A DNA stretch of 60,999 nt from Phycisphaera mikurensis NBRC 102666 (GTDB taxonomy: Bacteria; Planctomycetota; Phycisphaerae; Phycisphaerales; SM1A02): the NCBI GenBank assembly GCA_945878575.1, contig CAMDUB010000011.1, forward strand, positions 1 through 60,999, written 5' to 3'. The notes under the pieces were generated by a model. That model was not told where the DNA came from, did not search any database, and saw nothing but the letters and a program-made list of their open reading frames with translations. The position numbers and the translations under genes are program-made. The stretch's first letter is position 1. Each line of letters starts with the position of its first letter. This document shows positions 52,482 to 60,999 of this stretch, piece by piece.

Positions 52482-53840
52482 TTACTGGAAATCCTGGTCA
52501 ACCATCATGAAGCGAATCTCTGCTTCGGCTGCCACCTTGTCACCAACCAGTGCGCGCGCTTTCACGGCTGCACTGCGGCTGGTAGCGCGCATCGTTTCTA
52601 CTTCCAGCACCAGTTGGTCGCCTGGAGTGACCGCCTTGCGCAGTTTCACCTTGTCAAGTGAAAGAAGCACGGCCACTTTGCCGGTGTGCTCCAGGGTTTG
52701 GCTAAGAAGTAGACCGCCCATTTGCGCGAGCGCTTCCACGATCAACACGCCAGGCATGATGGGGGTGCCGGGGTAGTGACCTTGGAAGAATGGCTCATTG
52801 ATGGTGACATTCTTGACACCGATAGCGCGGCGGCCCGGCTCAAGTTCCAGCACGCGGTCAACCAACAGCATCGGGAAGCGGTGCGGCATGAGGCGACCGA
52901 TGGCACGGGCGTCCATGGCGCGACCTTCGATCAGTTTGCGAGACTGCCGCTCTCGCTGCACGATCCGCAGCAGTTTCATGCCAAGCTGGCGGTTCAATCC
53001 GTGGCCAGAACGATTGGCAACCACCTGGCATTCCACAATGGTTCCGACCAGCGCAAGGTCTCCGATGGCGTCCAGCATCTTGTGACGCACTGGTTCATCG
53101 GGGAAGCGATACTCATTCTGGATGGGACCTTCGTCGCCAATCACCAAGACATCGCGCGGCGTGAGGTGGCGGCACAGGCCTGCTTGCCAAAGGGCTTCGG
53201 CCTCTTCCTTCAATGAGAAGGTGCGCGCTGGAGCCACTTCAGCAACGTAATCATCACGCGCTGGATCAAAGCTCCACGCCTGATGCGGAATTCGCGTCGC
53301 ATTGGCGCCGTAGTCCAGGTCGTACATCAGCCGCATGCCGCCGGGGCTATCAGCAGGGATAGCCGCGATTGATGCGTCGCCTTCCTCCACCGAGACCGTC
53401 TCCATCAATTTGAACATCCGGCGCGGAGCATCTTGTTCGGCAATACCAGCCGCGCGAATGGCATCAACAAATGGAAGCGCGCTGCCATCGCCGCAGGGAA
53501 GTTCCGGGCCGTGAAGTTTCAGCAGCACGTTGTCGATACCCAGTCCGCGCAGCGCAGACATGCAGTGCTCAACAGTTTCAATGGTGACATCGCCAGCCTT
53601 GAGCGTGGTGCGTCGCGCGTTGGGGATCACGCTGGAGACCAACGCGGGGATGATCACTGGACGTTCAAGGTCGGTCCGTTCGAACACGATGCCGTGGTCG
53701 GGCGGAGCAGGCATGATGGTGAGCGTGGCCTCGCGCCCAAGCATGAGTCCCTTGCCGGTGACCACGGCCGATGCGGCCACGGTCCGTTGGCGTGGTGCGC
53801 CTGCGGGGACACCGCGTGCTGCGTTGCGGGTCGTGATCAT
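52482..53840 (-). CDS. Bifunctional LpxC deacetylase / FabZ dehydratase fusion
   Basis: The 452-residue protein joins two enzymes. The LpxC part (about 1-300) has zinc-binding motifs 'VEHCMSALRGLGIDN' (His) and 'EPVRHKMLDAIGDLAL' (His, Asp) and the catalytic 'ANRSGHGLN'. The FabZ part (about 305-452) has the hotdog-fold active site 'LMPHRFPMLLVDRVLEL' (His) and 'GHYPGTPIMPGVLIVEALAQ' (Glu). LpxC deacetylates UDP-3-O-acyl-GlcNAc in lipid A synthesis, and FabZ makes the acyl chain precursor. Such fusions are also known in other groups such as Bacteroidetes. A GTG at 53855 is an alternative start. Confidence 0.94.
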   Translation of the reverse strand: MITTRNAARGVPAGAPRQRTVAASAVVTGKGLMLGREATLTIMPAPPDHGIVFERTDLERPVIIPALVSSVIPNARRTTLKAGDVTIETVEHCMSALRGLGIDNVLLKLHGPELPCGDGSALPFVDAIRAAGIAEQDAPRRMFKLMETVSVEEGDASIAAIPADSPGGMRLMYDLDYGANATRIPHQAWSFDPARDDYVAEVAPARTFSLKEEAEALWQAGLCRHLTPRDVLVIGDEGPIQNEYRFPDEPVRHKMLDAIGDLALVGTIVECQVVANRSGHGLNRQLGMKLLRIVQRERQSRKLIEGRAMDARAIGRLMPHRFPMLLVDRVLELEPGRRAIGVKNVTINEPFFQGHYPGTPIMPGVLIVEALAQMGGLLLSQTLEHTGKVAVLLSLDKVKLRKAVTPGDQLVLEVETMRATSRSAAVKARALVGDKVAAEAEIRFMMVDQDFQ

Positions 53841-53863
53841 GGTGGAAGCGGTCACTGCGGGCG

Positions 53864-54910
53864 TTACTCGTCGCTACTGGCCTTGAGGAGCTTCAGGAGC
53901 GGCTTGGAGAGTTGGGTGAGTTTACGGATCGCGGCCTGCTCTCGCAACGCCGAGCGAATTTCCTGCGCCGGGTAGCCGCCCCACGTCTCGCCCGCAGGGA
54001 TATTGCTCATGAGGGCCGAGCGCGCGGCGATGCGCACGTCGTTTCCGATGGTCAAGTGCGGCCCGATGCCGCAGCCGCCGCCCATGTGCACGCGATCGCC
54101 GATGTTGCAACTTCCGGCGATCCCGGTGTGCCCACTGACCATACATAGCCGACCCATCTGCACGTTGTGACCAACCTGGCAGAGGTTGTCAATCTTGGAG
54201 CCGGCGCCGATCCGTGTTGCAGCAAACTTGCCGCGATCAATCATGGAACCGGAGCCGATTTCGACGTCGTCTTCAAGGACCACCGAGCCGAGGTGCGGGA
54301 TACGCAACACGGACTTCCCATCAGCGCTGGGGCGATAGCCAAATCCATCGCCGCCGATCACTGAGCTGGCCCCGATGACGCAGCGCGCGCCAACGCTGCA
54401 TCGCTCGCGGATCACCGCGTTTGCATGAATGAGTGTTCCATTTCCCACCTGAGCGTCCGGATAGATGACGGCATTGGCATGAATCGAAACGTCAGTGCCG
54501 ATCACGCAGCGCGCACCGACCACCGCACCGGGTCCGATGCGAGCACCTGCGCCGATAGTTGCGGTTCCATCAATGCGTGCATCCGGTGAAATTCCCAGAG
54601 CCGGCAGCGACTCGCCCGGGAAGAACAACTCCAGCACCGGAATCATGGCCAGATCAGCGTTGTCAACTTCAATCAGGCTGCGGCTCGCGGGGTCATGGCC
54701 ACGCACCTCAATTCCGCGGGTGACAATCGCAGTGCCCGCGCGTGAATCAGCCCAGCGGTTTGCGTTGAGCAAGTCACCAATGAAGGTGAGTTCTTCGGTA
54801 CCTGCATCAATCACCGTGCCCAGCCCGCGCACGGGGCGATCTCCGGGTCCAACCAGTGTGCCGCGCACCAATTCGGCGATCGATCCCGAAGTGTGCAGGA
54901 CGTTCGTCAT
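53864..54910 (-). CDS. lpxD: UDP-3-O-(3-hydroxyacyl)glucosamine N-acyltransferase
   Basis: The 348-residue protein has a uridine-binding N-terminal domain and a hexapeptide beta-helix. LpxD signatures are 'GASSVIGGDGFGYRPS', 'EIGSGSMIDRGKFAATRIGA' and 'IDNLCQVGHNVQMGRL', with the catalytic His in the last. The C-terminus ends with a helical region. It adds the second acyl chain to lipid A precursors. Its ATG overlaps the stop of the Skp-like gene by 4 bases. Confidence 0.94.
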   Translation of the reverse strand: MTNVLHTSGSIAELVRGTLVGPGDRPVRGLGTVIDAGTEELTFIGDLLNANRWADSRAGTAIVTRGIEVRGHDPASRSLIEVDNADLAMIPVLELFFPGESLPALGISPDARIDGTATIGAGARIGPGAVVGARCVIGTDVSIHANAVIYPDAQVGNGTLIHANAVIRERCSVGARCVIGASSVIGGDGFGYRPSADGKSVLRIPHLGSVVLEDDVEIGSGSMIDRGKFAATRIGAGSKIDNLCQVGHNVQMGRLCMVSGHTGIAGSCNIGDRVHMGGGCGIGPHLTIGNDVRIAARSALMSNIPAGETWGGYPAQEIRSALREQAAIRKLTQLSKPLLKLLKASSDE

Positions 54911-55545
54911 GGCTTGGGGGCAGCTTGTGGCGCAGTGATGGCAGCTGGCGGAACACCGCCGCGCGACTTGAACTCAGCGTTCGCTTTAGCGATCACCGCA
55001 TCGGTGATATCGAGCTCATTGTCTGCAAAGAGAATGCGGCGCATGGCCAATTGCTGCCGAGTGGCAGTGAATCCCGCTGGTTCGATCGGAGGGATTGAAT
55101 CGTTGATGATCACATAGTCAATCTTGCCTTCCTTGGCCACCGCGGCAGCAGCCTCGCGCACCTTGATGTACAGCGAGCGCATGCCACTGGCGCGTTCTGC
55201 TTCCACCTTCAACTGACCAAACTGATCCTGTGCGCTCATCGTGCCGATGGCGCCTTCCACTTTCTTCAGCGTGTCGTTGTAAGGCGGGGTGCCGGGCTTG
55301 TAACTCTCCAGCTCAGCATTGAGGTCCTGCAGTTCCCGGCTCATGCGGTCCTTCTCACCAACCATCTTTTCACCAAGCGTCTTGATGGCTGCTTCAATGG
55401 ACTTTTGTTCATCAAGCGCCGTGAAGATGCGTTCCACATCAACGCTGGCAACGCGAGAAGGGCGGTCGGGGAATGCGGTTGCGGCGGCAAGCACTGCTAC
55501 GGCAATGCCCAGGGCGATCGTGGTATTTCTCATGGTATTTGTCAT
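54907..55545 (-). CDS. OmpH/Skp family periplasmic chaperone (second)
   Basis: The 212-residue protein has a signal peptide (MTNTMRNTTIALGIAVAVLA) and the OmpH pattern: 'SRVASVDVERIFTALDEQKS', then a long coiled-coil hairpin ('EKDRMSRELQDLNAELESYK'), and 'YIKVREAAAAVAKEGKIDYV' before the beta end. Skp trimers hold unfolded outer-membrane proteins for BamA. The tail is Pro/Ala-rich. It is a paralogue of the neighbouring gene. Confidence 0.87.
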   Translation of the reverse strand: MTNTMRNTTIALGIAVAVLAAATAFPDRPSRVASVDVERIFTALDEQKSIEAAIKTLGEKMVGEKDRMSRELQDLNAELESYKPGTPPYNDTLKKVEGAIGTMSAQDQFGQLKVEAERASGMRSLYIKVREAAAAVAKEGKIDYVIINDSIPPIEPAGFTATRQQLAMRRILFADNELDITDAVIAKANAEFKSRGGVPPAAITAPQAAPKP

Positions 55546-55583
55546 GAAACGGAAACCGTCGGGGTGTTCATGTTCGCGTGAAT

Positions 55584-56294
55584 TTACTTGGCTGCAGGCG
55601 CAGGAACTGGGGCAGGCGCGGCACCCGGAGCAGTTGCTGGAGCAGCTGCATCGCCGGTGTTCGGCTTGGCGGTGGTGCCGCGCGCGTTGTTCATACGCAC
55701 GACAAGTTGGTCAGTGACATCGATGGACTTCGCTGCAAAGAGGACGCGGCGGCGGACGATTTGCTCTTGCGCCTGCGACTCGAGCGGCACTTTGGAATCG
55801 CGCTGCAACTGAATGTCGGTAACGCCGTCATTGACCAAGATGACGTCCCACCCCTCAGCGTCGGCCAGCTTTTGACTCTCTGACCGAACATTGCGGTACA
55901 TGCTCTGCCACATCAGGGCGCGCTCGCGATCGACCTCGATCTTTTTGATCCTTTCCCACTGCTCAATTTGCAGCTGTTCAAACGCCAGTTTGTCGCGAAT
56001 TCCCATCCGCTCCTGATCGTTGGCTGCAGTCTCCATGGTCTTTGCCAACTCCTCAACGGACTTTCGCTTGGCGGTGAATTCGTCTTGAACCTTTTTGCCA
56101 AGTGCGGTGATCTGCACTTCCCAGTCGCTGCGCTCATTGAGGCGCTCGATCACTTTGACCAAGTCCACGGTGGCGACTCGGGTAGGTGCGGGGGCCATGC
56201 GTGCGGATGCGCCGGCGTTGTACGAGACGGCGGTCACCATTGCCCCAGCAATTGCTGCGACGAAGATGCCTGCAAAGGTCCGTTGGTTGCTCAT
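55584..56294 (-). CDS. OmpH/Skp family periplasmic chaperone (first)
   Basis: The 236-residue protein has a signal sequence (GIFVAAIAGAMVTAVSYNAGA) and Skp-like 'TRVATVDLVKVIERLNERSD' and 'LALMWQSMYRNVRSESQKLA'-type helices, with 'AEGWDVILVNDGVTDIQLQR' near the end. The C-terminal 40 residues are Ala/Pro-rich. It lies between bamA and the second Skp-like gene, as usual for the bam-skp-lpx cluster. The ATG at 56294 is chosen for the signal peptide. Confidence 0.86.
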   Translation of the reverse strand: MSNQRTFAGIFVAAIAGAMVTAVSYNAGASARMAPAPTRVATVDLVKVIERLNERSDWEVQITALGKKVQDEFTAKRKSVEELAKTMETAANDQERMGIRDKLAFEQLQIEQWERIKKIEVDRERALMWQSMYRNVRSESQKLADAEGWDVILVNDGVTDIQLQRDSKVPLESQAQEQIVRRRVLFAAKSIDVTDQLVVRMNNARGTTAKPNTGDAAAPATAPGAAPAPVPAPAAK

Positions 56295-56334
56295 CCCGGC
56301 AGTGTACGCAGCCGCCGCCACTGATGGCAGGGTG

Positions 56335-58785
56335 TCAGAAGGGCAGATCGATCGTGAAACTGAAGACCTGTTCCTCGTCAAATTCCTGCTTCATCAGGGG
56401 GTAGGCAAAGTCAAGGGCAATGGGCGCCTGGCCGAACTGTGGAATGAAGATTCGTAGGCCAGCGCCGACGCCCACGCGGTACTGCGCGAGCCAGGCGTCA
56501 TCGTTCACGGTTCCGCTGTCAACGAACGTCACAACGGATAGGAAGTCACCCATGATCGGAATTTCGTACTGGGCGCCCGCGAAGAATAGAAAGTTGCCTC
56601 CGACCGGCACATTGGTTTCTTGCGTGGTGAACGTGGCAGGGGGGTTGTTACCAATGATCCGATTGGATTTCGGGCTCACAGTACGGAACGCAAAGCCGCG
56701 CAGCGTGCGCCCGCCGAGGTACCAGCGTTCGTACACAGGAGCATCCGTTGAGAAGATGTATGCAGCCTGGGTACGCAGACGCAGAACCTGTTTACGCCCC
56801 AGGAAGTCTTCGTAGGTTGTGAAGAACTGCGTGAGGTTGATGCCCACCTGTGGATAGGCGTAGTCGCCGCCAAAGATGCCGTGGTATCCGGTTTGCAACT
56901 CCAACTGTGAACCACGGCCGGGGTGGCTGGGGTTGTCGACTTCTGTGCGCGTGAGTTCCATCAGAACGGCGCTGTTGTAACTTGGCCCGCGCTGTTCCCA
57001 TACTTCCACCGGGGTTTCGTCCTCGAAGTCGGTCAGTGTGATATTTTCTACCCGGGGATTCACGGAGAATGACCAGAAATCACCAATGCGCGTACTGATT
57101 CCAAAGAGCAAGCTGGCTCGATCTTCCAGGTAAGTGTCGAAGAAGCGTGTGCGGTAATTGAGCGCGGTGTTGCCACCCCAATCGCTGTCCAACAGGTGTG
57201 GATCGCCGATCGAGACGTTGTAGTTACTTACTTCAATACCCGGCGCGATCGCCAGGTTGAAGGTTTGTCCGGCGCCGCGGAAGGAGCGACCGCCGGTGAA
57301 TTCATCAAAGGTATTGGGCGTATCCGCAAGGTCGAAGTTCTGCTGCTTCAGCGAGATCTCCCCGAACAACCCGGAGTCGGTGCCTGCACCAACACCAAAG
57401 TTCACGGAGCCGGTTTGCTTCTCCTTGATGTCCACCAAGACGTCGCGAGTGCCCTTGTCATCGGCATCCGGCGCCTGTGGCGTCACGCGCGGCTCGCGGA
57501 ACAAGCCGGAGCGGTCGAGCCGCTTCTCAGTGTTCTTGATTTCACGCCCGTCCATTGGTCGACCGGGTTGGAAGCGAACGAGTCGGCGTGCCACTTTGTC
57601 ACGCGTGACATAGTTGCCTTGAATCTCTACCAAGCCAGTCGCATAGGCACCGCCTTCGCGAATGTTGAGAAGGAGGTCAACCTCGGGCTCTTCGCCCACA
57701 CGCACCCAACTGTCACCCACGCGGGCATCGATGTAGCCCATCACTTGGTACGCCTGAACGATCGCCGCCTTGGTCTTGTCGATCAGGTTGCGCTGAAACG
57801 GATCGCCGCGTTGGATGACGGCAAGATTGCTAATCTGTTCCCGAGTCATGATCGTGGGCGGGTTGCCGGCTTCGCCCTTCACAACGATGTTTCGTAGCCG
57901 GTATTGGCGTCCTTCCGCGATTACAAAGACAATCTTTGCTTCGCGCTGATCGGAGCTCAATTCAATGCGTCGATCAACGCGGACGTCCACGTGCCCGCGG
58001 TCTTTGTAGTAGCGGTCAATGGTGGCAACATCCTCCACCAAGAGGTCTTCTTCAAGTTCACCTTTACGGAATAGAAATATCCATGGCTTGGTCTTGATCT
58101 GCGCCTCAAGTTGTTCGGAAGCAAATGCCTGGTTGCCAACAAACTCAATCTCGCGAATACGTACGCGCGGTCCTTCGATGATCTGGAAGAGGAGCAACCC
58201 TTGGTCAAGTTTGCTCTCGTCCACCTTCACGTCAACTAGGTAGTTGCCGCGCCCCTTGTACATCTCTTTGATTCGGAATACCGATTGCTCCAGCAAGAAG
58301 TCATCGCGTGGTGCGCCGGTTGCCAGCGGCACGGCCTTGCGCAACTCCTGATCGGTGATCACATAGTTGCCGGCGAAGTCAATGCTGTTGACGATCTGCT
58401 GCTCTTCGGCGGTGTAGGAAACTTCTACGCTGCCGTCCGGAAGAATCGTGGCGTCCGCCGAGACCTGTCCAAATCGACCGAGTCGGTACAAAGTAGAGAC
58501 GTCGTTCTTGACCACCTTGGAATCAAAGGGCTGTCCGGCGGCGATGCGCAGGTTGTTGCGGATCTCTTGTTCAGTTGCCAACTTCTTTCCGCGGATCACC
58601 ACCTTGATGGATGACACCGGGCGGTCCGCCAGCGTTTCGTCTTCAAGATCAAGAGCCCATGCGCGCGCGCTGCCGAAGAAGGCAATGCAGGCGATCAGCG
58701 TGACCAACAGGGCGTTGCGCAGTACGTCGCCGAGGTGCCCGGGACGGGATGTCCGGCGGGGAGTTCGTGTACCGAGGCGATCCAT
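56335..58785 (-). CDS. bamA: Outer membrane protein assembly factor BamA
   Basis: The 816-residue protein has an N-terminal signal ('LLVTLIACIAFFGSARAWA'), five POTRA-like domains (about 45-450, with 'VRIREIEFVGNQAFASEQLE' in one and 'KTNRDVLVDI'-type segments in others) and a beta-barrel that ends with 'FSFTIDLPF', giving the C-terminal Phe of the beta-signal. 'WYLGGRTLRGFAFRTVSPKS' is the conserved VRGF-like loop. BamA inserts barrel proteins in the outer membrane. It heads the skp-skp-lpxD-lpxC/fabZ-lpxA gene set. ATG 58785 is preferred over a TTG at 58815. Confidence 0.93.
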   Translation of the reverse strand: MDRLGTRTPRRTSRPGHLGDVLRNALLVTLIACIAFFGSARAWALDLEDETLADRPVSSIKVVIRGKKLATEQEIRNNLRIAAGQPFDSKVVKNDVSTLYRLGRFGQVSADATILPDGSVEVSYTAEEQQIVNSIDFAGNYVITDQELRKAVPLATGAPRDDFLLEQSVFRIKEMYKGRGNYLVDVKVDESKLDQGLLLFQIIEGPRVRIREIEFVGNQAFASEQLEAQIKTKPWIFLFRKGELEEDLLVEDVATIDRYYKDRGHVDVRVDRRIELSSDQREAKIVFVIAEGRQYRLRNIVVKGEAGNPPTIMTREQISNLAVIQRGDPFQRNLIDKTKAAIVQAYQVMGYIDARVGDSWVRVGEEPEVDLLLNIREGGAYATGLVEIQGNYVTRDKVARRLVRFQPGRPMDGREIKNTEKRLDRSGLFREPRVTPQAPDADDKGTRDVLVDIKEKQTGSVNFGVGAGTDSGLFGEISLKQQNFDLADTPNTFDEFTGGRSFRGAGQTFNLAIAPGIEVSNYNVSIGDPHLLDSDWGGNTALNYRTRFFDTYLEDRASLLFGISTRIGDFWSFSVNPRVENITLTDFEDETPVEVWEQRGPSYNSAVLMELTRTEVDNPSHPGRGSQLELQTGYHGIFGGDYAYPQVGINLTQFFTTYEDFLGRKQVLRLRTQAAYIFSTDAPVYERWYLGGRTLRGFAFRTVSPKSNRIIGNNPPATFTTQETNVPVGGNFLFFAGAQYEIPIMGDFLSVVTFVDSGTVNDDAWLAQYRVGVGAGLRIFIPQFGQAPIALDFAYPLMKQEFDEEQVFSFTIDLPF

Positions 58786-58841
58786 GCTCGATCTGCGAGG
58801 ATAGTCGCGCCGCAATGTCTTCGGCTACCCTTTCCCGAATC

Positions 58842-59987
58842 ATGAGCACTGCCAATCTTGCCCGTACACCCTTTCATCACTGGAGCGCCGAGCGCGGGGC
58901 TCGCTTTGTGGATTTCACGGGCTGGGAGATGCCCATGTCATACGGATCCATCATTGACGAGCATCACGCGTGCCGGTCGGGCGCCGCGTTCTTTGATGTC
59001 AGCCACATGGGTCGATTGCGCATCACCGGGCGACATGCGCGCAAGTTCCTTGACCGTGTTTGCACGCGGCAGATCATGGGTATGGAGCGTGGCACGGTGC
59101 GCTACTCGCTGGTCTGCAACGAGCGGGGCGGGGTGCGCGATGACGTGCTGGTCTATTGCTACGAGGAAGACGACTACATGATGGTGGTCAATGCCTCAAA
59201 CCGCCTGAAGATCCTCGATTGGTTCGGGTCGATCAAGGCGCGTGAGAACATGACATTCCAAATGGAAGATGTCACCGCAGACACCGCGATGGCTGCCATT
59301 CAGGGGCCAAAGGTCATTGACATCGTGGGAACTTTCAGTCGCGAAATTCCCACGCTGAAGCGTTACCGCTTTGCTGAAAAGAGCCTGATGATTGCCAAAC
59401 TCACCGTGAGCCGCACCGGTTACACGGGCGAGGACGGCGTGGAAATAGTGATGGGATCGACGGTCGCCAAGTTTGTTCTACCGATGCTCTTGCGTGAAAA
59501 AGAGGGCGTGACTGCCATGGTGCGGCCGGCAGGCTTGGGCGCGCGGGATTCGCTGCGCACCGAGGCATCAATGCCTCTGTACGGCCATGAAATTACCGAA
59601 GAAATCGACCCGCTGAGCGCTGGTCTCGGCTTTGCGGTCAAGCTCGATAAGGGTGATGTGGATACGCGCGAAGGCCGTTTCATTGGCCAAGAGGCCTTGT
59701 TGAAGATCAAGGCTGATGGCGTGCAGAACAGCCTGGTTGGCTTTGAGGTGGAGGGTCGTCGCTCCGCGCGCCAAGGGATGCTTATTTATCAGGGTGGCAA
59801 GCACGTTGGGCACGTGACCAGTGGCTGCCTCAGTCCCACGCTCGACAAGGTCATTGCCATGGGCTATGTGCCCGCAGCGATGAGCGCGGTCGGTACGGAA
59901 TTCGAACTTGATCTTGGCAAGGTGAAGACCACGGCGAAGGTCGTCAAGATGCCGTTCTACAACCCGGTGCGCACGAAGACGGCGTAA
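58842..59987 (+). CDS. gcvT: Aminomethyltransferase (glycine cleavage T protein)
   Basis: The 381-residue protein has the GcvT signature: 'FHHWSAERGARFVDFTGWEM', 'FFDVSHMGRLRITG', 'VVNASNRLKILDWFG', 'SRTGYTGEDGVEIVM' and 'GARDSLRTEASMPLYGHEI', with the folate-binding region. It transfers the aminomethyl group of glycine to tetrahydrofolate. No gcvH or gcvP is nearby. It is divergent from bamA. ATGs at 58815 and 58842 are both possible; 58842 begins the usual domain. Confidence 0.94.
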   Translation: MSTANLARTPFHHWSAERGARFVDFTGWEMPMSYGSIIDEHHACRSGAAFFDVSHMGRLRITGRHARKFLDRVCTRQIMGMERGTVRYSLVCNERGGVRDDVLVYCYEEDDYMMVVNASNRLKILDWFGSIKARENMTFQMEDVTADTAMAAIQGPKVIDIVGTFSREIPTLKRYRFAEKSLMIAKLTVSRTGYTGEDGVEIVMGSTVAKFVLPMLLREKEGVTAMVRPAGLGARDSLRTEASMPLYGHEITEEIDPLSAGLGFAVKLDKGDVDTREGRFIGQEALLKIKADGVQNSLVGFEVEGRRSARQGMLIYQGGKHVGHVTSGCLSPTLDKVIAMGYVPAAMSAVGTEFELDLGKVKTTAKVVKMPFYNPVRTKTA

Positions 59988-60140
59988 GGGGCGATGTACG
60001 CGCGGTGACGTGATTCGATGGCCACGGGGTCGCGTGATCACACGCTCACGATGTGATGAGATGACATGCTCACGCTGTCACGTGATGACCACTCACGCCT
60101 TCGCCGGATCGCACTCTCTGATACTCACACGCTCTGACTG
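59988..60140. other. Intergenic region with TCACG/GTGAT-rich quasi-repeats
   Basis: About 150 bases between gcvT and the sigma-70 gene contain many short TCACG, CACGCT and GTGATGA words, some palindromic (GCGTGATCACACGC). No frame, T-run or clear stem can be supported. It may carry the 3' ends of the two convergent genes. Confidence 0.35.
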
Positions 60141-60999
60141 TCACGCACCCGGTGCTTGCTTGCGCTTACGACCCGGTCGAGCCTTCTCAGTGTTCTCCAC
60201 TGGCATGTTCTCGCGGAAGAATCGGCTTGGCTTGGCATCAGTGAGTTGCCCATGCAACTTCTTCAAGGCCTCAACTTCAATCTGCCGGACGCGCTCGCGC
60301 GTGAGTCCAACTTCCACGCCGATTTGCTTAAGCGTCAGTGGTTCCTTGCCCTCAAGACCGAAACGCAGGCGCAGAACGCGTGCATCTCGTTCGTCGATGG
60401 AATCAAGGAGCTTGAGGATGGTGGAGAAGTCTTCCTTGCGCTCAATGTCATGCTCTGGAGCAGTATTGCGCGTGTCTTCAAAGATGTCGCCGAGGTCTGC
60501 TCCCTCGCCGTCTTCGCCGGTCGGTGACTGGCTGGGGGCGTGGTACGCCTTCACGGCGCGGCGGACGATCAGCAGCTTCTTGACCGGAAGCCCCATCGCC
60601 GTTGCCAACTCTTGCAACGTGGGCTGGCGACCGAGACTCTCTTCAAGCTTGCGGTTGGTGTGCTTCCAGCGCGCAATCAATTCCACCATATAGGCGGGAA
60701 TGTGAATGGGCTGAACTGCGTTGATCAGGGTTCGCTTGATGGCCTGCTTGATCCACCAACTGGCGTAGGTGCTGAAGCGGGCACCTTGCGCGGGGTCAAA
60801 CCCTTCAACGGCCTTGATGAGGCCGATGTTGCCCTCTTCGATGAGGTCGGAGAGTGGCAGGCCGCGGTGGGCGTAGTTCTTGGAGATGGAGATCACTAGG
60901 CGAAGGTTCGCCTTGATCATCCGATCCTTGGAGTTCAGGCACTCATCATTGATGATGCGCCAGCCCAACACCTTTTCCTCGTCGGGAGTAAGGAGTCGT
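60141..60999 (-). CDS. RNA polymerase sigma-70 factor, RpoD/SigA-like (5' end missing)
   Basis: The frame stays open to the right edge (about 286 residues visible), starting within region 1.2 (LLTPDEEKVLGWRI). Region 2 follows ('NLRLVISISKNYAHRGLPLS', 'LIEEGNIGLIKAVEGFDPAQ', 'FSTYASWWIKQAIKRTLI'). Region 3 includes 'EESLGRQPTLQELATAMGLP', and region 4 'GLTRERVRQIEVEALKKLHG' with its helix-turn-helix. The C-terminus is Arg/Lys-rich. It is of the primary (group 1/2) type. Whether it is the housekeeping factor depends on the missing N-terminus. Confidence 0.93.
   Translation of the reverse strand, partial: RLLTPDEEKVLGWRIINDECLNSKDRMIKANLRLVISISKNYAHRGLPLSDLIEEGNIGLIKAVEGFDPAQGARFSTYASWWIKQAIKRTLINAVQPIHIPAYMVELIARWKHTNRKLEESLGRQPTLQELATAMGLPVKKLLIVRRAVKAYHAPSQSPTGEDGEGADLGDIFEDTRNTAPEHDIERKEDFSTILKLLDSIDERDARVLRLRFGLEGKEPLTLKQIGVEVGLTRERVRQIEVEALKKLHGQLTDAKPSRFFRENMPVENTEKARPGRKRKQAPGA

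Noticed and set aside
59988-60140. Possible regulatory RNA from TCACG/GTGAT words between gcvT and the sigma-70 gene
   Set aside because: The words do not form one stable stem and no terminator or promoter is seen; noise in a biased short region is as likely.

Overview
The window looks like a chromosomal segment of a Gram-negative planctomycete, most likely class Phycisphaerae. Several secreted proteins end in, or contain, a short dockerin-like Ca-binding module of the pattern 'GDLNGDGEVNGADLGRMLISWG' that is common in that group. One protein ends in a PEP-CTERM-like sorting tail. Lipid A genes (lpxA, an lpxC-fabZ fusion, lpxD) with bamA and skp-like genes show an outer membrane. I saw no rRNA, tRNA, CRISPR array, phage or transposase. 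Codon use and GC look even throughout.

Layout. 1-6.7 kb: partial amidase, coiled-coil anchor protein, lipoprotein, GNAT acetyltransferase, a YHYH/PEBP fusion and an S1/P1-type nuclease. 6.9-10.1 kb: a chitin-attack pair (GH18 chitinase and AA10 LPMO, each with a CBM2-like domain and a dockerin-like module). 10.1-17.1 kb: a WspA-like chemoreceptor, a formylglycine-generating enzyme with both catalytic cysteines, a helical exported protein, guanine deaminase and a DEAD-box helicase. 17.3-24.8 kb: SOUL protein, two RCC1-repeat secreted proteins, a PEP-CTERM-like protein, a cysteine-pair metal-binding protein and a Cys-type sulfatase that would need the formylglycine enzyme. 24.8-31.7 kb: an ABC transporter operon of the DUF534 type with a STAS-domain protein inside it. 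31.7-34.7 kb: arsM/arsR and a Tat-exported oxidoreductase. 36.2-47.8 kb: AMP nucleosidase, exbB-exbD-exbD, a secreted serine protease, a phosphatase/CxxCH fusion, and an S9 peptidase. 47.9-61 kb: ettA, an M24 peptidase, the outer-membrane biogenesis operon (bamA-skp-skp-lpxD-lpxC/fabZ-lpxA-hypothetical), gcvT and a partial sigma-70 gene.

The most unusual element lies at 35.35-36.02 kb. Two tandem copies, exactly 376 bp apart, each encode on the minus strand a string of five hairpins. The stems differ from one another, but the 9-nt loop is nearly invariant (ACGGGAAAC; one copy ATGGGAAAC). A GC-rich stem-loop plus T-run terminator follows, and its own loop also carries GGA. Stem substitutions between the copies are compensatory or give G-U pairs only on the minus strand. 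The architecture resembles CsrB/RsmZ sponge RNAs that sequester CsrA through GGA-bearing loops. I propose a duplicated, apparently undescribed planctomycete small RNA. No csrA gene is in the window, so the CsrA link is inference.

How the genes fit together: the organism appears to be a polymer degrader that exports modular enzymes (chitin, sulfated substrates, protein, nucleic acid). It has surface machinery (Bam/Lpx, ExbBD), small-molecule uptake, arsenic methylation under ArsR control, and possibly an RNA-based global regulator.
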